32,720 nt of DNA from Opitutaceae bacterium (lineage in GTDB: Bacteria > Verrucomicrobiota > Verrucomicrobiia > Opitutales > Opitutaceae): assembly GCA_024711005.1 (NCBI GenBank), contig JANJTQ010000058.1, positions 1-32,720 of the forward strand. Reading direction: 5' to 3'. The notes beneath the pieces are model-generated. The model ran no database searches. It saw only the letters and a program-made list of their open reading frames with translations, and had not been told where the DNA came from. Below are positions 15,358 to 23,239 of the stretch, in pieces. Made by a program: the position numbers and the translations under genes. Positions within the stretch are counted from its first letter, which is position 1, and the number at the start of each line of letters is the position of its first letter.

Positions 15358-16320
15358 TCACTTCACCAGCTCAGGCACGATGCGGTCGAGGAGCTTGAGC
15401 GCGGCGTTCTCGAGCGCCTTTTTCGCGGCGATGTGCTCGGCGATGTCGATCGCCACGTCCGTCTGGCGGTCGATATGCAGGAACTTTTTCCCGTCGGCTT
15501 GCTTCACCTGAATCTCCACCCGCGCACGGCATGACACGAGGTTGCCGCGACGCATGCCGAGTTCGCTGAACGCTTCGCCGGAAATCACCACGACATCCGT
15601 GCGCCTTGCCGCTTCTTCGGATGTCAGCACCGGAAAACCGATTTCCTTCAGCACAATCATCATCTCCGTCTGCACCGCCGGGTCGATCACCGGACGGGCC
15701 AAATGCTGCTCCACCACCGAAACGTACACGGCCGGCAGCGTCTTGCCTTCCACGATTTTCTTGAGGCGGTCGATGCGCGCGGCGGAATCCTCCACCTTCG
15801 CCACCAGGTTGACGGCCTGCTTTTTTGTCAGTTGCGCAATCTTGCCGGCGAGCTCTTCGACCGCGGGATCGATGGTGTTGAAATCCTTCGCCGTGGTCAG
15901 CTCGCCGTAAACGCGGCCGGTCTCCGTGCTCATGATTTTGGCGACGACGTAAACCTTGCCGCCCGACTCAAACACGCGGCCGGTGACGATGACCTTGGCG
16001 CCGACGAGCGCGCCGACCTTGGCCGCCGTGTCGGCGCTGATCGCACCGGAAAGGCCCGCCTCTTGTTCGCCAAGGATCTTGTCGATCTCCTGCCGCTCAA
16101 CGAGGAACACGTCGGGCGAAACGGAGAGCCGGGCATTGAGGAGCGCGGCCACTTCGCCGCCTTTTTTCTCCAGTGAGCGGTCGGTCGTCTGGAAGTCGAA
16201 CACCGCCATGGGCAGCGGCGCGGATTCCTCCGGCGTTTGCGCAACAGCGGCGGGAGTGGTGAATCCCAAGCCGGCGAGACCGAGCGCGAGCATGGTGCAA
16301 AGGATGAGTTTGGTTTTCAT
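15358..16320 (-). CDS. CsgG-family envelope protein
   Basis: The 320-residue protein has a signal peptide (MKTKLILCTMLALGLAGLGFTTPAAVAQ) with no lipobox Cys. Residues about 35-145 match the CsgG/curli-assembly-like fold: MAVFDFQTTDRSLEKKG, VFLVERQEIDKILGEQEAGLSG, and AAKVGALVGAKVIVTGRVF. True CsgG forms an outer-membrane curli pore, but many family members of this kind are periplasmic or outer-membrane proteins of unknown role. The second half (200-320) repeats a similar alpha/beta pattern (LTSEEAARRTDVVVISGEAFSE). It ends the operon led by the ECF sigma factor, 6 bp downstream of the previous gene. Confidence 0.8.
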   Translation of the reverse strand: MKTKLILCTMLALGLAGLGFTTPAAVAQTPEESAPLPMAVFDFQTTDRSLEKKGGEVAALLNARLSVSPDVFLVERQEIDKILGEQEAGLSGAISADTAAKVGALVGAKVIVTGRVFESGGKVYVVAKIMSTETGRVYGELTTAKDFNTIDPAVEELAGKIAQLTKKQAVNLVAKVEDSAARIDRLKKIVEGKTLPAVYVSVVEQHLARPVIDPAVQTEMMIVLKEIGFPVLTSEEAARRTDVVVISGEAFSELGMRRGNLVSCRARVEIQVKQADGKKFLHIDRQTDVAIDIAEHIAAKKALENAALKLLDRIVPELVK

Positions 16321-16326
16321 AATGGT

Positions 16327-17157
16327 TTAAGGAATCGCGACGGGCGCGGATTGAAGGTGTTGTTCGATAAGCTGAAAAAGGAGTTCTTCGCTGCGCGGGT
16401 CCTGCGCGAGGCTCGCAAGCGCGGGCAACGTGACTTTGGTGATCACGCCACCCTCTCCTAACGTAGTCGTGTATACGCCGGGCAAAGCGACCAGGTCCGC
16501 GACGAACACGATCAACCTGCCGCCGTCGGATGCCAGACGGTCTTGGCGATCCGTCCAGTCTTCGAAGGAGAGCGCGCCGATCGAAAGCGTTTCGCGGTCG
16601 ATGCGCTCGGGCAGGTCGTTGCCGTAGTCGCCGAATGCAAGGTCTCGCGATCGAAAGAAATCACGCAGGCTCATGCCCTCGCCAAAGACGAGCAGGCGCG
16701 GCCCCTCTTTGTTCAACTTCGCGGCCAGCGGCGCCCAATCGAGTCGCGGATAAACCAGCACACGCGCCGTACCGAGTTTCGTTGGCGAATCGCTCTTCGT
16801 GGTGAATACGACGAGCACCTGCGTCTTTCGCTCCAGCTTCGGGAACGTCACGTTTAAACGGGTGATGCCTTGCGAATCGGCAGCATCCGCGGCGGACAAC
16901 TCGTCCAGCGAATGCGCCTCGCCCAAGGGCAGAACCACGCGGCCGGACGCCTGCCACAACGCGACCGACACCGTGGAGCGGTCGAGCGACCGCGGGAGCA
17001 AGATATCGAGAGGCAACACCTCGCCACTTCTTACGGAAAGCGGGGGCGGCTCGGCCCGCCAGCCCTCGGCGCCCAAAACAACAATGCCGTCCGCAGGCGC
17101 GGCTGTCGCGACCGACCCTCCAAACGCGATCAGCACGACGGCGAGCGACAAAATCAT
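16327..17157 (-). CDS. Secreted hypothetical protein in sigma-factor operon
   Basis: From the start chosen here (MILSLAVVLIAFGGSVATAAPA, a clear signal peptide; GGAGA just upstream) the protein has 276 residues and is exported. No family recognised; it has two alpha/beta halves (VNVTFPKLERKTQVLVVFT-like strand region, then LLVFGEGMSLRDFFRSRDLAFGDYG). The frame is open further up. An ATG at 17283 overlaps the stop of the previous gene as ATGA, the usual sign of translational coupling, but would put ~42 residues read from an inverted repeat (17200-17261) ahead of the signal peptide. Either start may be right. It is followed at 6 bp by the CsgG-like gene. Confidence 0.72.
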   Translation of the reverse strand: MILSLAVVLIAFGGSVATAAPADGIVVLGAEGWRAEPPPLSVRSGEVLPLDILLPRSLDRSTVSVALWQASGRVVLPLGEAHSLDELSAADAADSQGITRLNVTFPKLERKTQVLVVFTTKSDSPTKLGTARVLVYPRLDWAPLAAKLNKEGPRLLVFGEGMSLRDFFRSRDLAFGDYGNDLPERIDRETLSIGALSFEDWTDRQDRLASDGGRLIVFVADLVALPGVYTTTLGEGGVITKVTLPALASLAQDPRSEELLFQLIEQHLQSAPVAIP

Positions 17158-17199
17158 TATCTCCGATGCGCGCGTTGTGACCCGGAGGGCCCCCTTTCC

Positions 17200-17261
17200 C
17201 TGTAGGCCGTTTCGGCCAGGAATGACCCCGAGGCCATCGGCCCTCGGGCGGCCGGCTACAG
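17200..17261. repeat. REP-like inverted repeat, family D
   Basis: CTGTAGGCCGTTTCGGCC and GGCGGCCGGCTACAG form inverted arms between the anti-sigma-like gene and the signal peptide of the next gene. Any translation from the coupled ATG at 17283 would run through it (NLVSVAGRPRADGLG). Confidence 0.75.
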
Positions 17262-17279
17262 AAACCAAGTTGCCCGGAT

Positions 17280-17921
17280 TCATAGTGAAGAAGGAAGCGT
17301 ATGCGCTTGCACCCGATAGCCGGCGAGCGGCCGAGGCTGCTCGGATGTCCACGCGAAATCATTTCCGGATAGCACCACGTTTCCGTCTCCGGTGATCAAC
17401 GCCTCGAACGTGACCCGCCCGCTTTTGAGCTCCAAGGTCACACTGCGACCACTGTAGCTCAGCACGCGCAACCGATGCCCGCCGCCCTCCAAATGCAGGA
17501 TCAACGGTTGTTTGTCCGCCAAGGAGTGTGCGCTCCCGGCCAGATCGAGTTGAACCACGCCATCGCGTTCGATCACCGCATTGAGTTGTCCCGGGAAAAG
17601 CCCTTCAACCTCCGCCAACGTTTGCAGATCGGTTTCCGTCGACACGACCGTCGGCGTGTCGCTCCCGGCCGTTGCCGTGCCGGCAAACTGCATGCGGAGC
17701 AAGATCACACCCGTGAACAGCATAATCACACCCATGGTCAGCGCGCTCCAAGAGAGCAGTGCCCGTCCGCGATGCTCCCCGGCATGCCCGGCATGGACGG
17801 TTCCGCCTCGTGGCTGTGCAAGTGCGATGAGCGCGTGATGCAACGCCCGTTCCGGGGCGGTGGAAGCGGGTGCCGGAGAGGGCAGAGCCGAGAGTTGTTT
17901 CTTAAGATCGGCGTCCGTCAT
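17280..17921 (-). CDS. Membrane-anchored putative anti-sigma factor
   Basis: The 213-residue protein has a cytoplasmic N-terminus (MTDADLKKQLSALPSPAPAS), one transmembrane segment (ALTMGVIMLFTGVILL, about residues 63-80) and an outside beta-rich domain. This topology and its position just after an ECF sigma gene, overlapping it by 20 bp, suggest an anti-sigma factor, but no zinc-binding ZAS motif is seen, so the role is inferred. The start at 17921 is chosen for GGAGG 8 nt upstream; an alternative is 17942. The stop overlaps an ATG of the next gene (ATGA). Confidence 0.72.
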   Translation of the reverse strand: MTDADLKKQLSALPSPAPASTAPERALHHALIALAQPRGGTVHAGHAGEHRGRALLSWSALTMGVIMLFTGVILLRMQFAGTATAGSDTPTVVSTETDLQTLAEVEGLFPGQLNAVIERDGVVQLDLAGSAHSLADKQPLILHLEGGGHRLRVLSYSGRSVTLELKSGRVTFEALITGDGNVVLSGNDFAWTSEQPRPLAGYRVQAHTLPSSL

Positions 17922-18480
17922 GGGAAAGGCCTCCGGCGGCACCGAGCCGCAGTTGCTTTTTGAGTTGTTGCTTCGCGCGAAAAATGCGCCACGAGACCGT
18001 GGTCTCGGCGCAGCCTAAAATACGGGCGGCCTCGGCGTGACTGAGCCCTTCGTAGTAAACCAGGGTCACCGCCTCGCGCAGATCGAGACCGAGGGTGGCG
18101 AGCGCTCCTCGGACGGCCATCGCCCCGGCCGATTCAACCGCCATCCCGGCTTCTTGGTGGTGCAACGCCTGCCAGTCTTGGGAAAGACGTTCCTGACGAA
18201 CCCGCCCACGATGGCGATCACGGCCTTTGTTCGCGGCGATCGTGTAGAGCCAGTTTTTGAACGACGCCTCACGCCGGAACCCACCGAGTGACCGCGCCGC
18301 CTGAATAAACGTATCCTGTGCGATGTCCGCCGCTTCGGCCGGACAGAGCGAAAGCCGGTATGCGAAGGCGTGGATCATCGGATAATAGCGTTTGAACAAC
18401 TCCGAGAAAGCGTCCGCGCAGCCACTGGCGGCTTCCGCCACCAACTGCGCCTCGTCGGTCGCCTGCTCGGATGGATTCAT
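17902..18480 (-). CDS. ECF-type RNA polymerase sigma factor
   Basis: The 192-residue protein has region 2 (FSELFKRYYPMIHAFAYRL...AADIAQDTFIQAARSL...FKNWLYTIAANKGRDRHR) and region 4 helix-turn-helix (LREAVTLVYYEGLSHAEAARILGCAETTVSWRIFRAKQQLKKQL). This is a normal RpoE-like size. It starts at MNPSEQATDEAQL; the longer open frame to 18672 runs into an uncoded gap. It heads a four-gene operon (sigma, membrane anti-sigma-like, secreted protein, CsgG-like protein), probably a cell-envelope stress regulon that may be self-regulated. Confidence 0.92.
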   Translation of the reverse strand: MNPSEQATDEAQLVAEAASGCADAFSELFKRYYPMIHAFAYRLSLCPAEAADIAQDTFIQAARSLGGFRREASFKNWLYTIAANKGRDRHRGRVRQERLSQDWQALHHQEAGMAVESAGAMAVRGALATLGLDLREAVTLVYYEGLSHAEAARILGCAETTVSWRIFRAKQQLKKQLRLGAAGGLSHDGRRS

Positions 18481-18894
18481 CGTGTCGATGCCCTGAAGAC
18501 GCCCCGCCGCGGCGAATCCTTGGCGGTTTTTTTCCGGCCAGTTAACAATTCTGAGGCCGAAATGGAGCCGCCGGCCCCGTCGAGGCGCAAACCCAATGTG
18601 CAACGGACAGGATTCCACACGCAGGAATGCCTGTGCGCCTGTGCCACGGTGAAGTCGCGGCACGCCGGCCACGCACCATTCGCACCGGGTCCCTTACCGA
18701 TGCGGCGACGGGTTGAAAACGGGAGCGTTGCGAACGCGAGCGACAGTCCGCCATTTGCTCGCGATTCCGATCTTCGCGAGCAAGCTCGCTTCCACGGCGG
18801 ATTCGTCCGTAAGCGAGCTCTGTTTCAGAGCCCCCGGGGCGGAGTTGCCCCGGAGCCGTCTACTTACTTTGCGGGTGACTCCCCGCCTGAATCC
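18481..18894. other. Intergenic region with REP-like hairpins
   Basis: The 414-bp gap upstream of the sigma-factor operon should contain its promoter. It also holds a family C palindrome at 18774-18798 and a small hairpin (GGGGCGGAGTTGCCCC, near 18838-18853). I find no gene: short open frames are Arg-rich and repeat-derived. Confidence 0.6.
18774..18798. repeat. REP-like palindrome, family C, copy 2
   Basis: TCGCGAGCAAGCTCGCTTCC followed by AC forms a GCGAGC/GCTCGC stem. It matches the pattern of the copy at 15283-15304 and the Pseudomonas-type REP core. Confidence 0.65.
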
Positions 18895-19473
18895 TCACGC
18901 GTGCTGACCGGCGTGGATGCCCTCGGCGATTTCCTCGATCATCTTGTCGTTGAACGCGGGTATGTCGGACGGCTTGCGGCTCGTGACGAGGCCTTGGTCG
19001 CAGACCACCTCCTCATCGACCCAGTTGGCCCCGGCGTTGATCAGGTCGGTCTTCACCGAGTGATAAGAGGTCAGCCGCCGCCCGCGAACGACGTTGGCTT
19101 CGATCAGCAGTTGCGGTCCATGGCAGATCGCCGCCACGGGTTTGCCCGCCTCGAAGAACGCGTGAACGAATTCCACGGCGGCCGGTTCGATGCGGAGTTT
19201 GTCGGGGTTGATCACGCCACCCGGCAAAAGCAGCGCGTCAAAATTGGCGGCGTCGGCTTTGCTCACCGGGATGTCCACATGAACGCTTTGACCGAAACCA
19301 TCGCCCGTCCAGCTCTTCACCGAGTCGGCGTTGGGAGAAACGATGGAGGTGATCGCACCCGCGGCGTCGAGCGCGGCGCGAGGTTTCAGGAGTTCGCTTT
19401 CTTCAAAACCGTCGGCGGCGAGGATCGCGACTTTCTTTCCGGTGAGTCGTTGGGAGGACGAGGAGGTGTTCAT
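18895..19473 (-). CDS. DJ-1/PfpI family protein (protease/deglycase-like)
   Basis: The 192-residue protein is a full PfpI/YhbO-type domain: KKVAILAADGFEESELLKP at the start, the nucleophile elbow AAICHGPQLL with C117-H118, and the family motifs FDALLLPGGVINPDKLR and GRRLTSYHSVKTDLINAGANWVDEEVV. Family members act as stress-protective deglycases/chaperones or peptidases; substrates here are unknown. The start at MNTSSSSQRLTGKK is chosen since the family begins near it; the longer frame to 19617 is not supported. Confidence 0.92.
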   Translation of the reverse strand: MNTSSSSQRLTGKKVAILAADGFEESELLKPRAALDAAGAITSIVSPNADSVKSWTGDGFGQSVHVDIPVSKADAANFDALLLPGGVINPDKLRIEPAAVEFVHAFFEAGKPVAAICHGPQLLIEANVVRGRRLTSYHSVKTDLINAGANWVDEEVVCDQGLVTSRKPSDIPAFNDKMIEEIAEGIHAGQHA

Positions 19474-19882
19474 GGTGGGAATGGGTTGGTTGGGTTGGTT
19501 GTTCGATTGAGGTGTCAAAACACACCCAACACCCAGCCGTCCGCGTCGGCACGACACAGCGGCGGAAACAGGCGATGCTCCGTGGGTTTCCTTGGGAGAA
19601 TCCCTCAGGCGAGGCAAACATAGCTCGGAGCTTTAGCCCGCGGCTGACGCGCTTAGCCCGTAGAAATGTAGTCGAGAGGCTAAAGAGCCTCGTGGCCGGC
19701 AAAACCAAAAGGTGGACGGCGACCTCCGGGCGTCGTTGAGGCCGTCCGCCTGCGAAACGCGCTCGGAGATCGCGTTCCACCTTGAATCCAACTCCAGGCT
19801 GATTTTCTACGGCTTGATTTTCGGGATGCGGGCTGAAGCTCCGCACTACCTCGGACTCCGTTGTCGCGAAGGCCCGGCCCGC
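19474..19882. repeat. Nested inverted-repeat cluster (families E and F)
   Basis: This 409-bp gap has no gene. Outer arms: GGAGCTTTAGCCCG (from 19626) and CGGGCTGAAGCTCC (to about 19842), a pair of family E units. Inner arms: AAAGGTGGACGGCGACCTCC (from about 19707) and its partner read on the minus strand as AAGGTGGAACGCGATCTCCG (ending about 19764-19784). A small hairpin (GAGGCTAAAGAGCCTC) is near 19675-19690. It looks like one REP pair inserted in another. Confidence 0.7.
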
Positions 19883-22219
19883 TCACCCGCCAAAATCGAA
19901 TTTCACTTCGCCGCCGACCACCTTGAGTTTCGCATCGAAAGGTTTGCCAGCCTTCGAGGTGAAACCCGTGAGCGTGTCGGTGACCTTTGCGGTGAGGAGC
20001 TGTTGCACGATGTCGGGCGTGATTTCTTTTTGCGCGATCACCTTCCACACCACGAAGCGGCAGCCGCCCTTCCAGTTTGAACAACCATACGCTTTCTTGC
20101 CGACCACCACGTCGCCCGCGCACACCGGACACGCGCCGAGCGACTCGTCGCCCGCCGTCGCCTTTTTGGCCACGTCCGCCACGTCGTAGGCGGGTTTTCC
20201 TTTTTTATCGAAACGCAGATACGCGAAGTGACGCACGCCTTCCTCTTCGATCGGATGCGGCGTGAGGCTGCGCTTGTGAATCAGAATCTCGCGCGCAAGC
20301 ACCGGCGAAATCTCCAGTCCCCACAGCACGCCGGGCAGGACGAATTTGCAGCCGTCCTTCCACGTCGAACACCCGTAGCCGGTGCGCCCGCGCATCACTG
20401 GCGCATAACACGTCGGACACGGTCCCAGATTGGTGAGATCGATCGTCGCCTCCGCGTTGCCCTGAAGGATTTCGCGCGTGTAGGCCTCGACCTCCTTCAT
20501 AAAGACTCCCGGCTCATATTCACCGCGTTCGATGCGCTTGAGGCGGTGCTCCCAATCGCCGGTAAGTTCGGGCGATTTCAGACGCTCGTCTTTCACGAGC
20601 GAGATTAGCGCGCGGCCGGAGTCGGTGCTCACGAGATTCTTTTTGCGACGCTCGACGTAGCCGCGCGCGATGAGGACTTCGATGATCGAGGCGCGCGTGG
20701 CCGGCGTGCCCACGCCTTTTTCCTTGAGCGCTTCCTTGAGGGTTTCGTCGGTCACGATTTTGCCGGCGGTTTCCATCAATTGAAGCAGGCTCGCTTCGTT
20801 GAATCGCTTCGGCGCGGACGTCTTTAATTGCGCCAGCTTCGGCTCGTGCGGATTACGTTCGCCCTCCTGAAAATCGGGAAGTTTTTGGACGGCCTCCGCG
20901 TCCTTCTCTTTTTCATCGGACGATGCATCGCCGCCGTAGAGCGCCTCCCAACCGGCGTCGACCAACACGACGCCCCGCGCGCGAAACGGCTCTTCGGCGG
21001 ACACCGCATCGACGGTCGTGATGGCTCGAACACACGGCGGATAAAACACAGCGATCAATCGGGTGACGACCGCGTCGTAGAGCTTGGCCTCGTCGCCCTC
21101 GAGTTCCCCGCCAAGGACGTGCGTCGGAATGATGGCGTGGTGATCGGAGACTTTTTTGTCGTCGATTATGCGCTTGGAAAACGGGAGCGCCGTCAGGTCG
21201 AGCTTCGCGATTTCGGCGGGTTTGACGGCGCGGAGTTTTTCCAACAGCGGCGCGATGGTCGGCTGGATGTCGGTGCTCAGGTAACTGCTGTCGGTGCGCG
21301 GATACGTGAGGTGCTTTTTTTCGTAGAGGCTCTGCGCGAGCTTGAGGGTGTGATCGGCCGTAAAACCGTGGCGCTTGTTCATGTCGCGCTGGAGCGTCGT
21401 CAAGTCGTAGAGCGACGGCGGATGCGCGAGGGCGTTTTTCTTGGACACCGACGTGATGACAAGATCCTGGCCGGTGATTTTATCGACAACCCCCTGCGCC
21501 TCGGGCTGCGCGGTGAATTTGCCCTTCGTGTGCTTGAAAACGGCATCGCGGCACTTCGTGTGCACCTCCCAAAAATCCTCGGGGACGAAGCGCTCCACCT
21601 CGAGATCGCGGCCGACAATCATCGCGAGAATGGGCGTCTGCACGCGGCCAAGGCTGAGAAGCAGATTGCGCCGTCCGTATTCAACCGTGAAGAAACGCGT
21701 GGCGTTGAGCCCCACGATCCAGTCGGCCTCGCTGCGGCAACGCGCGGCGTGGAAGAGCCGGTCGAAGTCGGAGCCGGGTTGGAGCTTCGCGAAACCTTTT
21801 TCGATGGCCTCGTTGGTGAGGGAGCTGATCCACAGGCGCCGGAAGGGTTTCTCCGTGCAGCCGGCCCATTCGAGAATGTAGCGAAAGATCAACTCGCCCT
21901 CGCGACCGGCGTCCGTCGCGCAGACAATTTCCTCGGCGTCGGTGAAAAGTTTTTTGACGGTTTCGAGCTGCTGAAGAGCCCCGGCATCACCGCGCGGACG
22001 CAGCCGGAAGGTTTCGGGGATGATCGGAAGATTGGAGACGCGCCACGGCTTCCAATCGGGGTTGTAGTCCTCGGGCTCCTGAAGCTCGACGAGATGACCG
22101 AACGCCCAGGTGACGGCCCAGTCGTTGCCCTCCAGCCAACCGTTCGCGCGCTTGGACGCGCCCAGGTGCTTGGCGATGTCGCGGGCGACAGAGGGTTTTT
22201 CGGCTAGGACAACTTTCAC
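19883..22219 (-). CDS. topB: DNA topoisomerase III-like (type IA)
   Basis: The 778-residue enzyme relaxes or decatenates DNA by a single-strand passage mechanism. The Toprim domain has E7 (LAEKPSVARDIA) and D103-x3-E107-x-E109 (ATDAGREGELIFRY); the active-site Tyr is Y306 in LTYPRTDSSYLS. GVGTPATRASIIEVL is the usual DNA-binding motif. The C-terminus has two Cys-rich topoisomerase repeats, CPTCYAPVMRGRTGYGCS...GC and CPVCAGDVVVGKKAYGCS...GC. The start is a GTG at 22219 (VKVVLAEKPSVA); family members start here, and the frame further upstream (to 22327) is unrelated. It is TopB-like, not TopA; TopB-like copies also occur on mobile elements, but composition matches the neighbours. Confidence 0.93.
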   Translation of the reverse strand: MKVVLAEKPSVARDIAKHLGASKRANGWLEGNDWAVTWAFGHLVELQEPEDYNPDWKPWRVSNLPIIPETFRLRPRGDAGALQQLETVKKLFTDAEEIVCATDAGREGELIFRYILEWAGCTEKPFRRLWISSLTNEAIEKGFAKLQPGSDFDRLFHAARCRSEADWIVGLNATRFFTVEYGRRNLLLSLGRVQTPILAMIVGRDLEVERFVPEDFWEVHTKCRDAVFKHTKGKFTAQPEAQGVVDKITGQDLVITSVSKKNALAHPPSLYDLTTLQRDMNKRHGFTADHTLKLAQSLYEKKHLTYPRTDSSYLSTDIQPTIAPLLEKLRAVKPAEIAKLDLTALPFSKRIIDDKKVSDHHAIIPTHVLGGELEGDEAKLYDAVVTRLIAVFYPPCVRAITTVDAVSAEEPFRARGVVLVDAGWEALYGGDASSDEKEKDAEAVQKLPDFQEGERNPHEPKLAQLKTSAPKRFNEASLLQLMETAGKIVTDETLKEALKEKGVGTPATRASIIEVLIARGYVERRKKNLVSTDSGRALISLVKDERLKSPELTGDWEHRLKRIERGEYEPGVFMKEVEAYTREILQGNAEATIDLTNLGPCPTCYAPVMRGRTGYGCSTWKDGCKFVLPGVLWGLEISPVLAREILIHKRSLTPHPIEEEGVRHFAYLRFDKKGKPAYDVADVAKKATAGDESLGACPVCAGDVVVGKKAYGCSNWKGGCRFVVWKVIAQKEITPDIVQQLLTAKVTDTLTGFTSKAGKPFDAKLKVVGGEVKFDFGG

Positions 22220-22387
22220 GGTCCGCCTAGGAAGGATTCCGCAGCGCCCGCGTCGACAACTAATCACGGGAAGAGAGTTCGCGCCCCCGGCTGCCGATAT
22301 GCCTCTCTGCTCGCCCGGCTCATTCAATCCGCCTCGCCTTCAACCGACGTTGTGCTGATATCGCCTGAGCTTCTCGCCCCGGGTCCC

Positions 22388-22825
22388 ATGAAACTCTCCC
22401 CCATCGTCTTCGGAATCGTTGGCCTCGTTATCCTGGCCGGGATTATCATCCCGACCGGCGGCTGTGGGCCTTCCAAGGAAACCAGCCGGACCCGAGTCGA
22501 GATGAGTCAGGCTCAAGTCTCGCTTTACCTCTACAACCAAGAATACGGCCAACTCCCGGAAGAGACGGACAACCCGATGATCGTGCAGATTCTCGAAGGC
22601 GATAATCCGCGAAGATTGAAATTTTATACCGCCGACCGAAAGAGATCCAAAACCGGCGAGTTTATTGATGGCTGGGGCATGCCACTGCTGTTCAAGCCCA
22701 ACGATACCGGGATCCTTATCCGTTCCGCCGGCAAAGATCGCCTCTACTACACCAAGGATGACCTGACCATTGAAGCGACCACGCGCGCAAGCCCGCCAAA
22801 GGGCAGTAACAGCGCCTCACCGTAG
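22388..22825 (+). CDS. Pseudopilin-like (GspG-type) small exported protein
   Basis: The 145-residue protein has an N-terminal membrane segment (PIVFGIVGLVILAGIIIP) and a C-terminal part like the GspG/type II pseudopilin core: SLYLYNQEYGQLPEE, then DGWGMPLLFKPND and IRSAGKDRLYYTKDDLTIE. It lacks the canonical prepilin G-F-T-L-x-E cleavage motif; a Cys (GGC, about residue 26) may be a lipid attachment site. It may be a secreted pseudopilin-like protein without a secretion operon, as often found in Verrucomicrobiota. The start at 22388 is the ATG just before the membrane segment. Confidence 0.75.
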   Translation: MKLSPIVFGIVGLVILAGIIIPTGGCGPSKETSRTRVEMSQAQVSLYLYNQEYGQLPEETDNPMIVQILEGDNPRRLKFYTADRKRSKTGEFIDGWGMPLLFKPNDTGILIRSAGKDRLYYTKDDLTIEATTRASPPKGSNSASP

Positions 22826-22897
22826 TTGGAGCTTTAGCCCGAATCCGACCGCGCTCGATTCAGGCAAAATCGCGATCCCGGGCTGAAGCTCGGCAAC
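22825..22897. repeat. REP-like inverted repeat, family E
   Basis: GTTGGAGCTTTAGCCCG and CGGGCTGAAGCTCGGCAAC are inverted arms that begin at the stop codon of the pseudopilin-like gene. The same unit forms the outer arms of the cluster at 19626-19842. It could serve as the terminator. Confidence 0.8.
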
Positions 22898-22949
22898 TAG
22901 CCGGCATACCGGAAACAGGTCCTTTTTCGGCTGTGATGAAGAGTTGGGA

Positions 22950-23036
22950 GGTAGGGACGGACCGCTGGGCCGTCCGATGTTGCGGCCGCCCATTGTCGAC
23001 CCACGCTCCCGGCGGGCCCAGCGGTCCCGCCCTACC
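22950..23036. repeat. REP-like inverted repeat, family G
   Basis: GGTAGGGACGGACCGCTGGG and the near-complement CCCAGCGGTCCCGCCCTACC are arms of an inverted repeat with a 35-nt centre. It lies in the 414-bp gene-free gap 22826-23239. The rest of the gap includes a CGTGT-rich string (TCGTGTCGTTCGTGTGTTTC at 23093-23112) common as an extragenic repeat in related genomes (from general knowledge). Confidence 0.8.
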
Positions 23037-23239
23037 TTAAATCCAAGATAATTCGTAGGACTGGATGCTACGACGATCCCGCCCTCCGACTTTCGTGTCG
23101 TTCGTGTGTTTCGTGGTAAAACACTCCGGTCCTCCGAATTTGATCGGCAATCCGAGCCCGCTCTCTCCCCTCCCCGACGATTTGGCCTTTAGGCCGGACG
23201 ACAAAGCGCCTCTGCTCACGGCATTCCTCTCCGGACTCC

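Noticed and set aside
20828-22207. 459-codon plus-strand open frame opposite the topoisomerase
   Set aside because: Antisense shadow in GC-rich sequence.
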